This document shows, piece after piece, positions 1-7,449 of a stretch of 64,000 nucleotides of DNA (within the stretch, counting starts at the first letter, position 1; each line of letters starts with the position of its first letter). The stretch spans positions 28,347-92,346 of the forward strand of contig JACBYF010000006.1 in assembly GCA_013415235.1 (NCBI GenBank), read 5' to 3'. Under the pieces are notes generated by a model. That model saw nothing but the letters and a program-made list of their open reading frames with translations. It searched no databases and had not been told where the DNA came from. Both the position numbers and the translations under genes were made by a program. Source of the stretch: Gemelliphila palaticanis. GTDB lineage: Bacteria; Bacillota; Bacilli; Staphylococcales; Gemellaceae.

Positions 1-827
1 GCATAGTTAGTTTTTTTGTGGTATTCCCAATCATATATTGGATTTCCCCACAACTGACCTTCGGGGCTAAATTCATCTGCTGGAACCCCTGCAACAAACT
101 CAGATTCGTTATCTTTATTTGTCTTAAATAATTCTGGCATAGTCCACATTTCAACACTATCTCCAGAAACATAAATAGGCATATCCCCTATTATTTTAAT
201 TCCGTTTTTATTTGCATACTCTTTTAAAGCTAACCACTGCTTAAAGAAAAAGTATTGCGTTACTGTATGATAATTTATTTTATCAACAAGTTTTTCTTTA
301 TAGCTATTTCTTACTTCGATATTTCCTTTTTTAATGTCCTCATCCCAAAGTACATAAGAATTATTATCAAAATGTTCTTTTATAGCCATAAATTCTGCAT
401 AATCTAATAACCAACTAGAATTGTCTTCTATAAATTTGTTTAACAGTTCTTTATTACCTTTTTTAGATAAAAAGTTATTAACTGCTTTTTCCAAAATAGG
501 TCTTCTTAATTTGAAAAGTAATTCATAATTGATTTTTTCTTCATTATCACCAAAAGAATAATCCTTGAAGTCTTTAATTTCTAATATCTCATCCTCTACA
601 AGTTTATAAAAATCAATAAGATTAGTATTACCTGCTACCGCTGAGAATGATTGATAAGGTGAATCCCCATAACTTGTAGTTGTTAAAGGTAATATTTGCC
701 AATATGATTGTTCTGTTCTTTTTAAAAAATCAACAAATTTATAAGCATTATCTCCTAGAGTTCCTATACCTAAATCTCCTGGTAAAGAAGTAATATGCAT
801 TAATATACCGCTAGATCGTCTATTCAT
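1..827 (-). CDS. malQ: 4-alpha-glucanotransferase (amylomaltase), 5' part only
   Basis: The minus strand reads open from an ATG at 827 to the window edge, about 275 codons, beginning MNRRSSGILMHITSLPG and continuing with GDLGIGTLGDNAYKF. This is the conserved N-terminus of GH77 amylomaltases, which transfer alpha-1,4-glucan segments during maltodextrin use in the cytoplasm. Further family-typical stretches are SYGDSPYQSFSA and IIGDMPIYVS. The catalytic residues lie beyond the window, so the gene is cut by the edge rather than visibly broken. An AGAGGAT ribosome site precedes the ATG. It is divergent from treR, with 219 bp between them carrying promoters for both directions. Confidence 0.9.
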   Translation of the reverse strand, partial: MNRRSSGILMHITSLPGDLGIGTLGDNAYKFVDFLKRTEQSYWQILPLTTTSYGDSPYQSFSAVAGNTNLIDFYKLVEDEILEIKDFKDYSFGDNEEKINYELLFKLRRPILEKAVNNFLSKKGNKELLNKFIEDNSSWLLDYAEFMAIKEHFDNNSYVLWDEDIKKGNIEVRNSYKEKLVDKINYHTVTQYFFFKQWLALKEYANKNGIKIIGDMPIYVSGDSVEMWTMPELFKTNKDNESEFVAGVPADEFSPEGQLWGNPIYDWEYHKKTNY

Positions 828-861
828 AATAATATCCTCTTTTTATTTATTTACAATTTAG

Positions 862-890
862 ATTATACAATAAAGCGAAAACAATTTCAA
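862..890 (-). promoter_or_regulatory. malQ promoter, with possible cre-like overlap
   Basis: Minus strand: -35 TTGAAA (890-885), 17-bp spacer, -10 TATAAT (867-862), 35 bp upstream of the malQ ATG. The plus-strand bases 869-883 (AATAAAGCGAAAACA) match the 3' half of the catabolite (CcpA) cre consensus but miss the 5' TG, so CcpA control is only a possibility. Confidence 0.7.
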
Positions 891-971
891 TACATTTATG
901 TAATTCTTTTTTATTTTTTTCTTATCTTTTACGTAAATGTTATTTTTAGTGTTTTCTTTTTCCGTAAATAT

Positions 972-1000
972 TTGATTATATTTTAATATTTTTATATAAT
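972..1000 (+). promoter_or_regulatory. treR promoter
   Basis: -35 TTGATT (972-977), 17-bp spacer, -10 TATAAT (995-1000). The treR ribosome site GTGAGGAG is at 1031-1038 and the ATG at 1047. Confidence 0.75.
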
Positions 1001-1046
1001 TATATAGATATGATAGATTATAAAATAAAAGTGAGGAGTTTTTATA

Positions 1047-1754
1047 ATGAGTAAGTATCAAAGCGTCTATAATGATATAAAAAAGAAAATTGACAGCAAA
1101 ATATACAAAAGAAATGATGAATTACCTAGCGAAAATGAACTGATGAAAACTTATAATTTCTCTAAAGATACTATTAGAAAAGCATTATCTTTATTAGAGT
1201 TAGATGGTTATATACAAAAAATAAAAGGTAAAAATTCTATAGTTCTTGGACATGGGAGAACAAAAAATAATTATTTAGGTAGAATAAAAACTTCTTCTGA
1301 ACTAAATATTGATGGTAAATATGACATAACTACTAAACTTATAAATCTTTACATCGTTCAAGATGAATTACAAATAATGAATATTTTTAATGCTTCTAAA
1401 AATGATGATTTTTATAGAGTAGAAAGAAGTAGATCAATTAATGGCGAAACTTTAGAATATGAAATATCATATTTTGATAGAAAATTAGTTCCTTTTATTA
1501 ATAAAGAAATAGCAGAATCTTCTATATATAAATATATTGAGCAGGAATTAGGTTTAAAAATAACCCATTCTAGAAGAGAAGTATCTTTCAGATATGCTAA
1601 TGATGATGAAAAAAAATATATGCATTTGAATGACTATGATATGGTGGCTGTTGTAGAAAGTATTACATATTTATCTAACGGAAATATTTTGCAATACGGT
1701 AGCGTTTCTTATAGACCTGATAAGTTTACTTTCGTATCAATGGCTAAACGATAA
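1047..1754 (+). CDS. treR: GntR-family repressor, TreR type (trehalose operon)
   Basis: 235 aa. The N-terminal winged helix of the GntR family covers roughly residues 3-68 (LPSENELMK, DTIRKALSLLELDGYIQKI), followed by a UTRA ligand-binding domain (about 90-230). Stretches such as SIYKYIEQELGLKI and the C-terminal FVSMAKR resemble Bacillus TreR, a repressor that responds to trehalose-6-phosphate. No trehalose PTS or phosphotrehalase gene is in the window; the only neighbour that could share its control is divergent malQ. The assignment to TreR rests on remembered family similarity; a maltodextrin regulator is the alternative. The start is fixed by GTGAGGAG 8 bases upstream. Confidence 0.8.
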   Translation: MSKYQSVYNDIKKKIDSKIYKRNDELPSENELMKTYNFSKDTIRKALSLLELDGYIQKIKGKNSIVLGHGRTKNNYLGRIKTSSELNIDGKYDITTKLINLYIVQDELQIMNIFNASKNDDFYRVERSRSINGETLEYEISYFDRKLVPFINKEIAESSIYKYIEQELGLKITHSRREVSFRYANDDEKKYMHLNDYDMVAVVESITYLSNGNILQYGSVSYRPDKFTFVSMAKR

Positions 1755-1772
1755 GTTAAAGACTTATATATA

Positions 1773-1801
1773 TTGACTTATTCATATTAATATAGTAATA
1801 T
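1773..1801 (+). promoter_or_regulatory. glmM promoter
   Basis: TTGACT (1773-1778), 17-bp spacer, TAATAT (1796-1801), lying between the treR stop and the glmM ribosome site AAGGAGAT. Confidence 0.6.
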
Positions 1802-1836
1802 CATTTTATATTAATTTATCTTAAGGAGATATTACC

Positions 1837-3174
1837 ATGAGAAAATATTTTGGGACTGACGGAATAAGAGGTGTCGCAGGAGAAACTCTTACTGCTGAAT
1901 TAAGCTATAAAGTCGGTCGAGCTCTTGGAAAGTTACTTTCTTCAAAAAAAGAAAAACCAAAAGTAGTTATTGGAAGAGATACTAGACTTTCTTGTGATAT
2001 GATAGAAAGTTCAATAGTTGCTGGTCTTACTAGTAGAGGTGTTAATGTAATGTTAGTAGGAGTCGTACCTACTCCAGCAATAGCTTACTTAACAAAAAAT
2101 TTAGATAATGATAGTGGGATAATGATTTCTGCTTCTCACAATCCATATCAAGACAATGGAATTAAAATATTTGGACCTGATGGTTTCAAATTAACAGATG
2201 AAGAAGAACTATTTATTGAGAGTTATATAGAAAATGATGATAATGAAAATTTATCATACGATAAAATAGGAAAAGTTCATGATTCGTTTGAACTTTCACA
2301 AAAATATATACAACATATTAAATCTACAATTACTGAAGATTTATCTGGATTAAAAATAGCACTAGATTGTGCTAACGGAGCTACAACACAAGTTGCACCT
2401 TTTATATTCGGAGATTTAGAAGCAGATATTGAAACTATAGGATGCACTCCTAATGGTATCAACATAAATGAAAATGTAGGATCTACATGTTTAGAAACAC
2501 TATCAGAGTATGTTAAAAATAATAATGTAGATTTTGGTTTTGCTTTTGATGGTGATGGTGATAGAGTTTTAGCAGTAGACAACGAAGGTAACTTTGTTGA
2601 TGGTGATAAAATTATGTTTATTCTAGCTAAACATTTGAAAGAGCAAAATAAACTAAATAAAAATGTTGTAGTATCTACTGTAATGAGTAATATTGGATTT
2701 TACAAATCACTAGAAGAAAATGATATAGACTTTGTTCAAACTGCTGTAGGAGATAGATATGTAGTAGAAGAAATGAGAAAAGAAAACTATTCTATCGGTG
2801 GAGAGCAGTCGGGGCATGTTATTCTAATGGATAATGCTACTACAGGAGATGGTATTCTTACTGCTATTCAACTTGCATCTATAATAAAATCATCTAATAA
2901 ATCATTAAAAGAATTAGCAGATTCTGTAAAAATTTATCCACAAAAACTAATAAATATAAAAGTTTCAGATAAAAATGAAGTAATGAACGATGAATATATA
3001 TTAGAAGAGTGCAAAAAAATAGAACAAGATTTACACAGAAAAGGAAGAATTCTTCTCAGAGCTTCTGGTACGGAAAATCTTATAAGAGTAATGGTTGAAG
3101 CAGATACTGATGAATCGACTAATTACAACTGTGAAAAACTTGCTAATATTATATTAGAAAAATACGGTATATAA
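1837..3174 (+). CDS. glmM: Phosphoglucosamine mutase
   Basis: 445 aa, the usual family length. It converts glucosamine-6-phosphate to glucosamine-1-phosphate, feeding UDP-GlcNAc for peptidoglycan and teichoic acids. Visible signatures are the N-terminal KYFGTDGIRG, the phosphoserine loop ISASHNPYQDNG with Ser100 as the phosphorylated residue, the metal-binding DGDGDR loop (238-243), the sugar-binding GGEQSGH loop, and the C-terminal phosphate-binding RASGTENLIRVM. A strong AAGGAGAT site lies just before the ATG. It is transcribed alone here: it has its own promoter and a terminator right after the stop. In many Firmicutes glmM follows cdaA-cdaR (ybbR); that linkage is absent here. Confidence 0.97.
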   Translation: MRKYFGTDGIRGVAGETLTAELSYKVGRALGKLLSSKKEKPKVVIGRDTRLSCDMIESSIVAGLTSRGVNVMLVGVVPTPAIAYLTKNLDNDSGIMISASHNPYQDNGIKIFGPDGFKLTDEEELFIESYIENDDNENLSYDKIGKVHDSFELSQKYIQHIKSTITEDLSGLKIALDCANGATTQVAPFIFGDLEADIETIGCTPNGININENVGSTCLETLSEYVKNNNVDFGFAFDGDGDRVLAVDNEGNFVDGDKIMFILAKHLKEQNKLNKNVVVSTVMSNIGFYKSLEENDIDFVQTAVGDRYVVEEMRKENYSIGGEQSGHVILMDNATTGDGILTAIQLASIIKSSNKSLKELADSVKIYPQKLINIKVSDKNEVMNDEYILEECKKIEQDLHRKGRILLRASGTENLIRVMVEADTDESTNYNCEKLANIILEKYGI

Positions 3175-3177
3175 AAT

Positions 3178-3248
3178 AAAAAGAGATTAACAAAAAGTCA
3201 AAAATATGATTGATAGATATTTTCTAGATTTTTAGTTAATCTCTTTTT
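3178..3248 (+). terminator. Terminator after glmM
   Basis: A 14-bp inverted repeat (3178-3191 with 3235-3248) ends in a T run, four bases after the glmM stop. The loop is long (about 43 nt) and contains a smaller AT-rich hairpin. Confidence 0.75.
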
Positions 3249-3350
3249 ATAACTCATATATAATTATAACTTAATAATAAAAAAATCTATAAGATTTAGA
3301 GTATAATAGCATTTTCATAAACTTTTTTTAATTTTTTTGAGCTTTTTCTA

Positions 3351-3378
3351 TTGTATTTTTTTTATAATATGCTATAAT
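3351..3378 (+). promoter_or_regulatory. Promoter of candidate small RNA
   Basis: TTGTAT (3351-3356), 16-bp spacer, extended -10 TGCTATAAT (TATAAT at 3373-3378). No open reading frame follows before the terminator at 3472-3504. Confidence 0.55.
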
Positions 3379-3384
3379 AATCAT

Positions 3385-3505
3385 TGAAGTAATTAATATT
3401 ACTTCAAATGTTCTTTTATTATAAGTATCCCTAGCTTATAATAAAGACTTTTCATATTTACTCCCTTATTTCTACCTTACATAATTCTGTAAGGTAGGTT
3501 TTTTA
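3385..3505 (+). ncRNA. Candidate small regulatory RNA, about 120 nt
   Basis: Downstream of an extended -10 promoter the sequence folds into three consecutive hairpins: a perfect 10-bp stem TTGAAGTAAT/ATTACTTCAA at 3384-3407; a stem of about 11 bp at 3413-3446 with a loop holding TATCCCTAG; and a 9-bp CTACCTTAC/GTAAGGTAG stem (3472-3497) followed by TTTTTT, a classic intrinsic terminator. The single-stranded stretch between stems 2 and 3 carries TACTCCCTTAT. C-rich unpaired motifs of this kind base-pair with ribosome binding sites in known Firmicute sRNAs such as RsaE/RoxS. There is no coding frame. It lies between glmM and the convergent tro operon. It matches no family I recognise. Confidence 0.55.
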
Positions 3506-3515
3506 TTTAAAATAA

Positions 3516-3551
3516 AAAGCACGTATCAAATTAAATTTTGATACGTGCTTT
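3516..3551 (-). terminator. Terminator of the tro operon
   Basis: A 15-bp inverted repeat (AAAGCACGTATCAAA and its complement) with a 6-nt AT loop, ending on the minus strand in GCTTTTTATT. It lies just beyond the troD stop and could also stop plus-strand transcription. Confidence 0.85.
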
Positions 3552-3557
3552 ATTGTT

Positions 3558-4424
3558 TTATAATTTATATAGCTTACTTTTTAGTATTCCTTTTTTAGGA
3601 GATATTAAAAGTGTTATTAAAAATACTACTCCTATTATCGTTGCCTGCATACCTGATATAGATACATCAAAATATATAGCTAAAAAGTATCCTACTACAC
3701 TAGATATAGATCCTATTAATAAACTATAAATAATCATTATACTTAATTTATCAGTCAACAATCTAGCTGTTAAAGCTGGTCCTGTCATAAAGGAAATAAC
3801 TAATATTACCCCTATAGATTGAAAAGTTCCTACACTTGTAACAGAAACCATTGACATTAATAGGTAATTTAAAAAAATAGGTGAAAAACCAATTATTCTT
3901 GCGTAATCATAATCTAGCGTACTTATTTTTAATTCTTTATAAAACAATAATACTATTATTAAATTAACAATAAATATTATTAGTAATATTATTAACGCCT
4001 TAGGTCCGAAATCATAATTTTCAGTTTCAAATCTGTCAAAAGGTATAAATGCCATTTCTCCAAAAACAACATGTTCAACATCTAAATGAACATTTTTAGC
4101 AAATTTTGAAATTAGTATTACCGCTGAACTGAAAAATAATGGGAAAACTATTCCTATAGCCGAATCTTTAGATAAGAGATTTGTTTGATGTAATAATTCT
4201 GTTAACCAAACAGTAATCAAACCTACTATTATTGCAAATATTATAAGTAGAGGAGAGTTTAAATCATTTGCTATAAAAAATCCTATTGTTATACCTAATA
4301 AAACAGTATGAGATATTGCATCTGTCATCATACTCATACCTCTAAGAACTAAAAATACACCGGGAATAGCACATGCAAAACATGCAATAATTCCAACTAA
4401 TATTATTTCTAAGTTAGTAGACAA
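3558..4424 (-). CDS. troD: Metal (Mn/Zn) ABC transporter permease, TroD-like
   Basis: 288 aa ABC-3 family inner-membrane permease with about eight hydrophobic helices. It is the last gene of the tro operon and pairs with troC to form the channel through which manganese or zinc is imported. The start codon is TTG (4424-4422): it follows AAGGAGGGG at proper spacing and no ATG is nearby. Family features include the N-terminal GVFLVLRGMSMMTDAISHT motif and the conserved FQSIGVILVISFMTGPA helix. Troughs between helices are short, as usual. Metal choice cannot be read from the permease alone. Confidence 0.88.
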   Translation of the reverse strand: MSTNLEIILVGIIACFACAIPGVFLVLRGMSMMTDAISHTVLLGITIGFFIANDLNSPLLIIFAIIVGLITVWLTELLHQTNLLSKDSAIGIVFPLFFSSAVILISKFAKNVHLDVEHVVFGEMAFIPFDRFETENYDFGPKALIILLIIFIVNLIIVLLFYKELKISTLDYDYARIIGFSPIFLNYLLMSMVSVTSVGTFQSIGVILVISFMTGPALTARLLTDKLSIMIIYSLLIGSISSVVGYFLAIYFDVSISGMQATIIGVVFLITLLISPKKGILKSKLYKL

Positions 4425-4437
4425 AATTTTCCCCTCC

Positions 4438-5340
4438 TTATAATTCTGTTAATTCTTTTATAATTTCTTTTTGACGATTTTTTTTGTAAATATATTTTTT
4501 CAATAATCCTCTTTTATTAGAGAATATTAAACTAAAAAATACTACTATACTTAATATTAGTATTATTACAGGTCCTGTAGGCAAATTTAAATCACTAGAA
4601 CTTATTGCACTTCCTACAAAACCAGCACCACCACCTATTAACATGGATAATAATGTTACAATATTAAAGTTATTACTCCATTGTCTAGCAGAAACAGCAG
4701 GTACTATAAGTAGCGAACTCATAAGTATTACACCTACAATTTCTAAACCTATAACGACACATATAACTATTAAAAATGACATTATAAAGTTTATATATTT
4801 TACTTTTTCTCCGTAGATAGTTTCAGCATAAATCTTGTCAAAAATTATAATTTTAAATTTAAACCAATATATAGCAAGAAATATTAAAACTATTAATAAT
4901 ACTGAAATTATTAGATAAACATCACTTTTTAATATAGCTGCTGATTGCCCAAATATAAATTTATTAAGTCCTGCTTTATTTGCTCCTGGTAATTTTTGAA
5001 TGTATGTAATTAAAACTATACCGAATCCAAAAAATGTAGATAGTACTAAAGCAAGTATGTTATTAAAGTTTATATTAGTTGTTTTTGATATAAAATTGAT
5101 AAGCATATAAGCCATTAATCCAGAAATTAAAGCACCTATTAAAAGAATTGTTAGTTCTTTTTCTCCAGTTAATATATAAGAAAAACATATTCCAGGAAGA
5201 GCAGCATGAGATACAGTATCCCCTACTAAACTTTCTTTTTTTAATACAGCAAAGGTACCTATAAGACCACAAACTACTCCTAATAATACAGTACCTAAAC
5301 TCACAATCTGTGCTGTATAGCTATTTAATATATTAAACAT
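4438..5340 (-). CDS. troC: Metal (Mn/Zn) ABC transporter permease, TroC-like
   Basis: About 300 aa, ABC-3 family permease, the first of the two membrane subunits. Conserved segments: GTFAVLKKESLVGDTVSHA near the N-terminus and VGVILMSSLLIVPA about two thirds along. I place the start at ATG 5340, one base after the stop of the ATPase gene, with GGAG ten bases upstream. An in-frame TTG three codons earlier sits too close to the ribosome site. A charged, Lys/Arg-rich cytoplasmic tail of about 25 residues ends the protein. It is translationally linked to troB upstream and followed by troD after 13 bases. Confidence 0.9.
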   Translation of the reverse strand: MFNILNSYTAQIVSLGTVLLGVVCGLIGTFAVLKKESLVGDTVSHAALPGICFSYILTGEKELTILLIGALISGLMAYMLINFISKTTNINFNNILALVLSTFFGFGIVLITYIQKLPGANKAGLNKFIFGQSAAILKSDVYLIISVLLIVLIFLAIYWFKFKIIIFDKIYAETIYGEKVKYINFIMSFLIVICVVIGLEIVGVILMSSLLIVPAVSARQWSNNFNIVTLLSMLIGGGAGFVGSAISSSDLNLPTGPVIILILSIVVFFSLIFSNKRGLLKKYIYKKNRQKEIIKELTEL

Positions 5341-5341
5341 A

Positions 5342-6064
5342 TTAATCAATCTCCTTTTGTAAAGAGTAAGGTAATCTTTGTTTATAAGTTTCTTTTATAT
5401 TATTCTCTGTAAATACATCTTTAACTGGACCATAAGCTATAATATTTTGATTTATTAATACTACATCATCAAAATAATCTTCAATAGTTTGTAAATCGTG
5501 ATGTACTACCACTATAGTCTTCTCTTCTGCTACAAGGTCTTTTAATATACTTACTATCATCTTCTCACTATATGCATCCACACCTTGAAAAGGTTCATCT
5601 AGTAGATAAAGATCCGTTTGTTGAGCTAATGCTCTTGCTAAAAATACTCTTTGTTTTTGACCTCCAGATAAATCGTTTATTTGTCTATCTTTAAATTCTT
5701 CTAATTTTACTTTTTCTATAGCACTCATAGCAATTTCTTTATCTTCTTTTGTTGGTCTTTTGAACCAACCTATTTTATGATATCTTCCCATTAGTACTAC
5801 ATCAAAAACAGTAGCAGGAAAATCCCAATCTATACTATTATTTTGAGGAACATAACTAAATAGATTATCATTATTAATTATTTCTATTTTTCCAGTAAGA
5901 GGTTTTACCAATCCTAGTATAGCTTTAAATAATGTAGATTTCCCTGCTCCATTAGGTCCTACTATTGCTGTCATTTTATTAGAAAATATGTCTAAATCTA
6001 CATTCCATATTACAGGATCTACATCATAAGATACTGATAAATTTTTTAAAATTATTTTTTTCAT
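5342..6064 (-). CDS. troB: Metal (Mn/Zn) ABC transporter ATP-binding protein
   Basis: 240 aa ABC ATPase energising the TroCD channel. Walker A GPNGAGKST, Q-loop region SYVPQNN, signature LSGGQKQR, Walker B LYLLDEP and the switch His in VVVHHDL are all present. I start it at ATG 6064 with GGAGAG upstream; the TTG five codons earlier has no ribosome site. It is the first gene after a strong terminator that separates it from troA, and it appears to have its own promoter at 6154-6126, so troBCD may be expressed at a different level from the binding protein. Confidence 0.93.
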   Translation of the reverse strand: MKKIILKNLSVSYDVDPVIWNVDLDIFSNKMTAIVGPNGAGKSTLFKAILGLVKPLTGKIEIINNDNLFSYVPQNNSIDWDFPATVFDVVLMGRYHKIGWFKRPTKEDKEIAMSAIEKVKLEEFKDRQINDLSGGQKQRVFLARALAQQTDLYLLDEPFQGVDAYSEKMIVSILKDLVAEEKTIVVVHHDLQTIEDYFDDVVLINQNIIAYGPVKDVFTENNIKETYKQRLPYSLQKEID

Positions 6065-6098
6065 AAAACCACTCTCCAATGTCTTTTGTTGATATTTT

Positions 6099-6112
6099 TT
6101 CTCTTAGGAGAA
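6099..6112. promoter_or_regulatory. Small palindrome in the troB leader
   Basis: TTCTCTTAGGAGAA, 5-bp arms around 4 nt, located just downstream of the likely troB start of transcription. Short enough to be chance; a possible operator. Confidence 0.25.
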
Positions 6113-6125
6113 CTTTTATAACCAT

Positions 6126-6154
6126 ATTTTACTACATTAAATATAAAATGTAAA
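6126..6154 (-). promoter_or_regulatory. Second promoter driving troBCD
   Basis: Minus strand TTTACA (6154-6149), 17-bp spacer, TAAAAT (6131-6126). It lies immediately after the troA terminator, so troBCD can be transcribed independently of readthrough. Confidence 0.6.
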
Positions 6155-6206
6155 TAAAAAAGAAGTGTTTCATAAATATAAAATTTTATATTTACTAAAC
6201 ACTTCT
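6155..6206 (-). terminator. Terminator between troA and troB
   Basis: Arms AGAAGTGTTT and its complement enclose a further AT-rich stem, followed on the minus strand by TTTTTTT. It ends the troA message about 45 bases after the stop. Confidence 0.85.
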
Positions 6207-6250
6207 AAGTATAATTTTTTTAATATGTATAGGCTATAATATTGTTTTTA

Positions 6251-7192
6251 TTATTTTAATGCTTTTACTATTATATCAATATTAGCTTTTGCTGTTTTGA
6301 TATAAGTTTCTGTATCAGAAGATTTATCTCCTAAAGAATCTGAATAAAGTTCTCCACCGATAGTTATTTCTTTACCTTTAGCTTTAACCGCTTCTTGTAG
6401 AGATTTGATAGTTTTTTCTGGAACAGATGATTCTACAAATATAGCTTTTATATTTCTCTTAACAATTTCATCTGCTAATTTATTTATATCATTAGTTGTA
6501 GCTTCTGACTCTGTACTAACTCCTTGGATAGATAATACATCAAATCCATATTTTTCAGAGAAGTAGCTAAATGCATCGTGTGCAGTTACTAAAGCTCTTT
6601 GAGATTTTGGTATCATTTCTGTTTGTTCTTTAATATATTTATCTAGTTTTGTTAGTTCTTCACTATACTTGTTAAAGTTAGTTGAGAAGTCACCTTTTAA
6701 CTCTGGGTAGAATTTAGTTAATTCTTCAGAAATATATTTCCCTACTCCTGACCATATTTCAGTATCAAACCAAATATGAGGATCTGAATGTCCTTCTTCA
6801 TCTTTTAAAACTTTATCTGTAGGTACACCTTTAGCTGCTTCAATAATTTTTTTGTCTTTTAAGTCAGCAAAAATATCACCCATTTGTCCTTCTAAATGTA
6901 AACCTTGATAAATTACAACGTCTGCTTTTTTAAGTTTTTCAACATCTGAAGCAGTAGCTTTATATAAATGTGGGTCTACTCCCTCTCCCATAAGTCCTTC
7001 TACTTCTAATTTGTCTCCACCAATTTGTTCAATTAAATCTTTAAGCATAGTTGTAGTAGTTACTACTTTAATCTTTTGGTTAGAATTAGCATTTTGACTA
7101 GTAGTAGCTGTTTCTGTTTTTTTACTACATCCTGTAATAACAAGAACAAAAACTAACATAATTGATAGTATTGATAAAATTCTTTTTTTCAT
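6251..7192 (-). CDS. troA: Metal-binding lipoprotein of ABC importer, TroA type
   Basis: 313 aa extracellular solute-binding lipoprotein (cluster A-I) that delivers Mn or Zn to TroBCD. The signal peptide ends in the lipobox VITGC with Cys22 as the lipidated residue. The four predicted metal ligands are His75 (DPHLY), His139 (SDPHIW), His205 (TAHDAF) and Asp285 (ELYSDSLGD). A His at the third position matches Treponema TroA and zinc-type proteins; the strictly manganese PsaA group has Glu there. The C-terminal part (GVSTESEA, FVESSVPEKT) also resembles TroA. RBS AAGGAGTG. Its promoter and a perfect palindrome lie just upstream and a terminator just downstream. Confidence 0.92.
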   Translation of the reverse strand: MKKRILSILSIMLVFVLVITGCSKKTETATTSQNANSNQKIKVVTTTTMLKDLIEQIGGDKLEVEGLMGEGVDPHLYKATASDVEKLKKADVVIYQGLHLEGQMGDIFADLKDKKIIEAAKGVPTDKVLKDEEGHSDPHIWFDTEIWSGVGKYISEELTKFYPELKGDFSTNFNKYSEELTKLDKYIKEQTEMIPKSQRALVTAHDAFSYFSEKYGFDVLSIQGVSTESEATTNDINKLADEIVKRNIKAIFVESSVPEKTIKSLQEAVKAKGKEITIGGELYSDSLGDKSSDTETYIKTAKANIDIIVKALK

Positions 7193-7221
7193 TATGATTC
7201 ACTCCTTATTTTATAATATTA

Positions 7222-7236
7222 AATGATTTTATCATT
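7222..7236. promoter_or_regulatory. Candidate metalloregulator operator at troA
   Basis: Perfect palindrome AATGAT-TTT-ATCATT placed about 10-25 bases after the -10 of the troA promoter, where a bound repressor would block transcription. The arms recall Fur/Zur-type half-sites but are not a clean match to Fur, Zur or MntR consensus boxes. Confidence 0.5.
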
Positions 7237-7244
7237 ACAAAATT

Positions 7245-7273
7245 ATTATATTCTATTAGAACAATAATGTAAA
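7245..7273 (-). promoter_or_regulatory. troA promoter
   Basis: Minus strand TTTACA (7273-7268), 17-bp spacer, TATAAT (7250-7245). The stretch 7274-7449 behind it has no gene; a Tyr/Phe/Lys-rich 60-codon frame there has no ribosome site and looks random. Confidence 0.7.
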
Positions 7274-7449
7274 TAGTTTTTACTAAAAAAATATTCCCCA
7301 TAAAAATAAATAAAACGTTTAAACCTATTATTATCAACATATTTCTTATAGTTATATTTTTTCTCTTTAGTGAATTTTATGTATGTATAGACATTAAAAA
7401 CAAAACAAAAATAATGAGGCATACCCAAAAATATGGATAGCCCCTTTTA

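Noticed and set aside
3384..3505. 6S RNA at the hairpin region after glmM
   Set aside because: Too short (about 120 nt) and built of separate hairpins instead of one long rod with a central bubble.
7246..7428. 60-codon minus-strand reading frame between troA and the PhnD-like gene
   Set aside because: No ribosome site, skewed to Tyr/Phe/Lys/Asn as random AT-rich DNA would be, and it overlaps the troA promoter.
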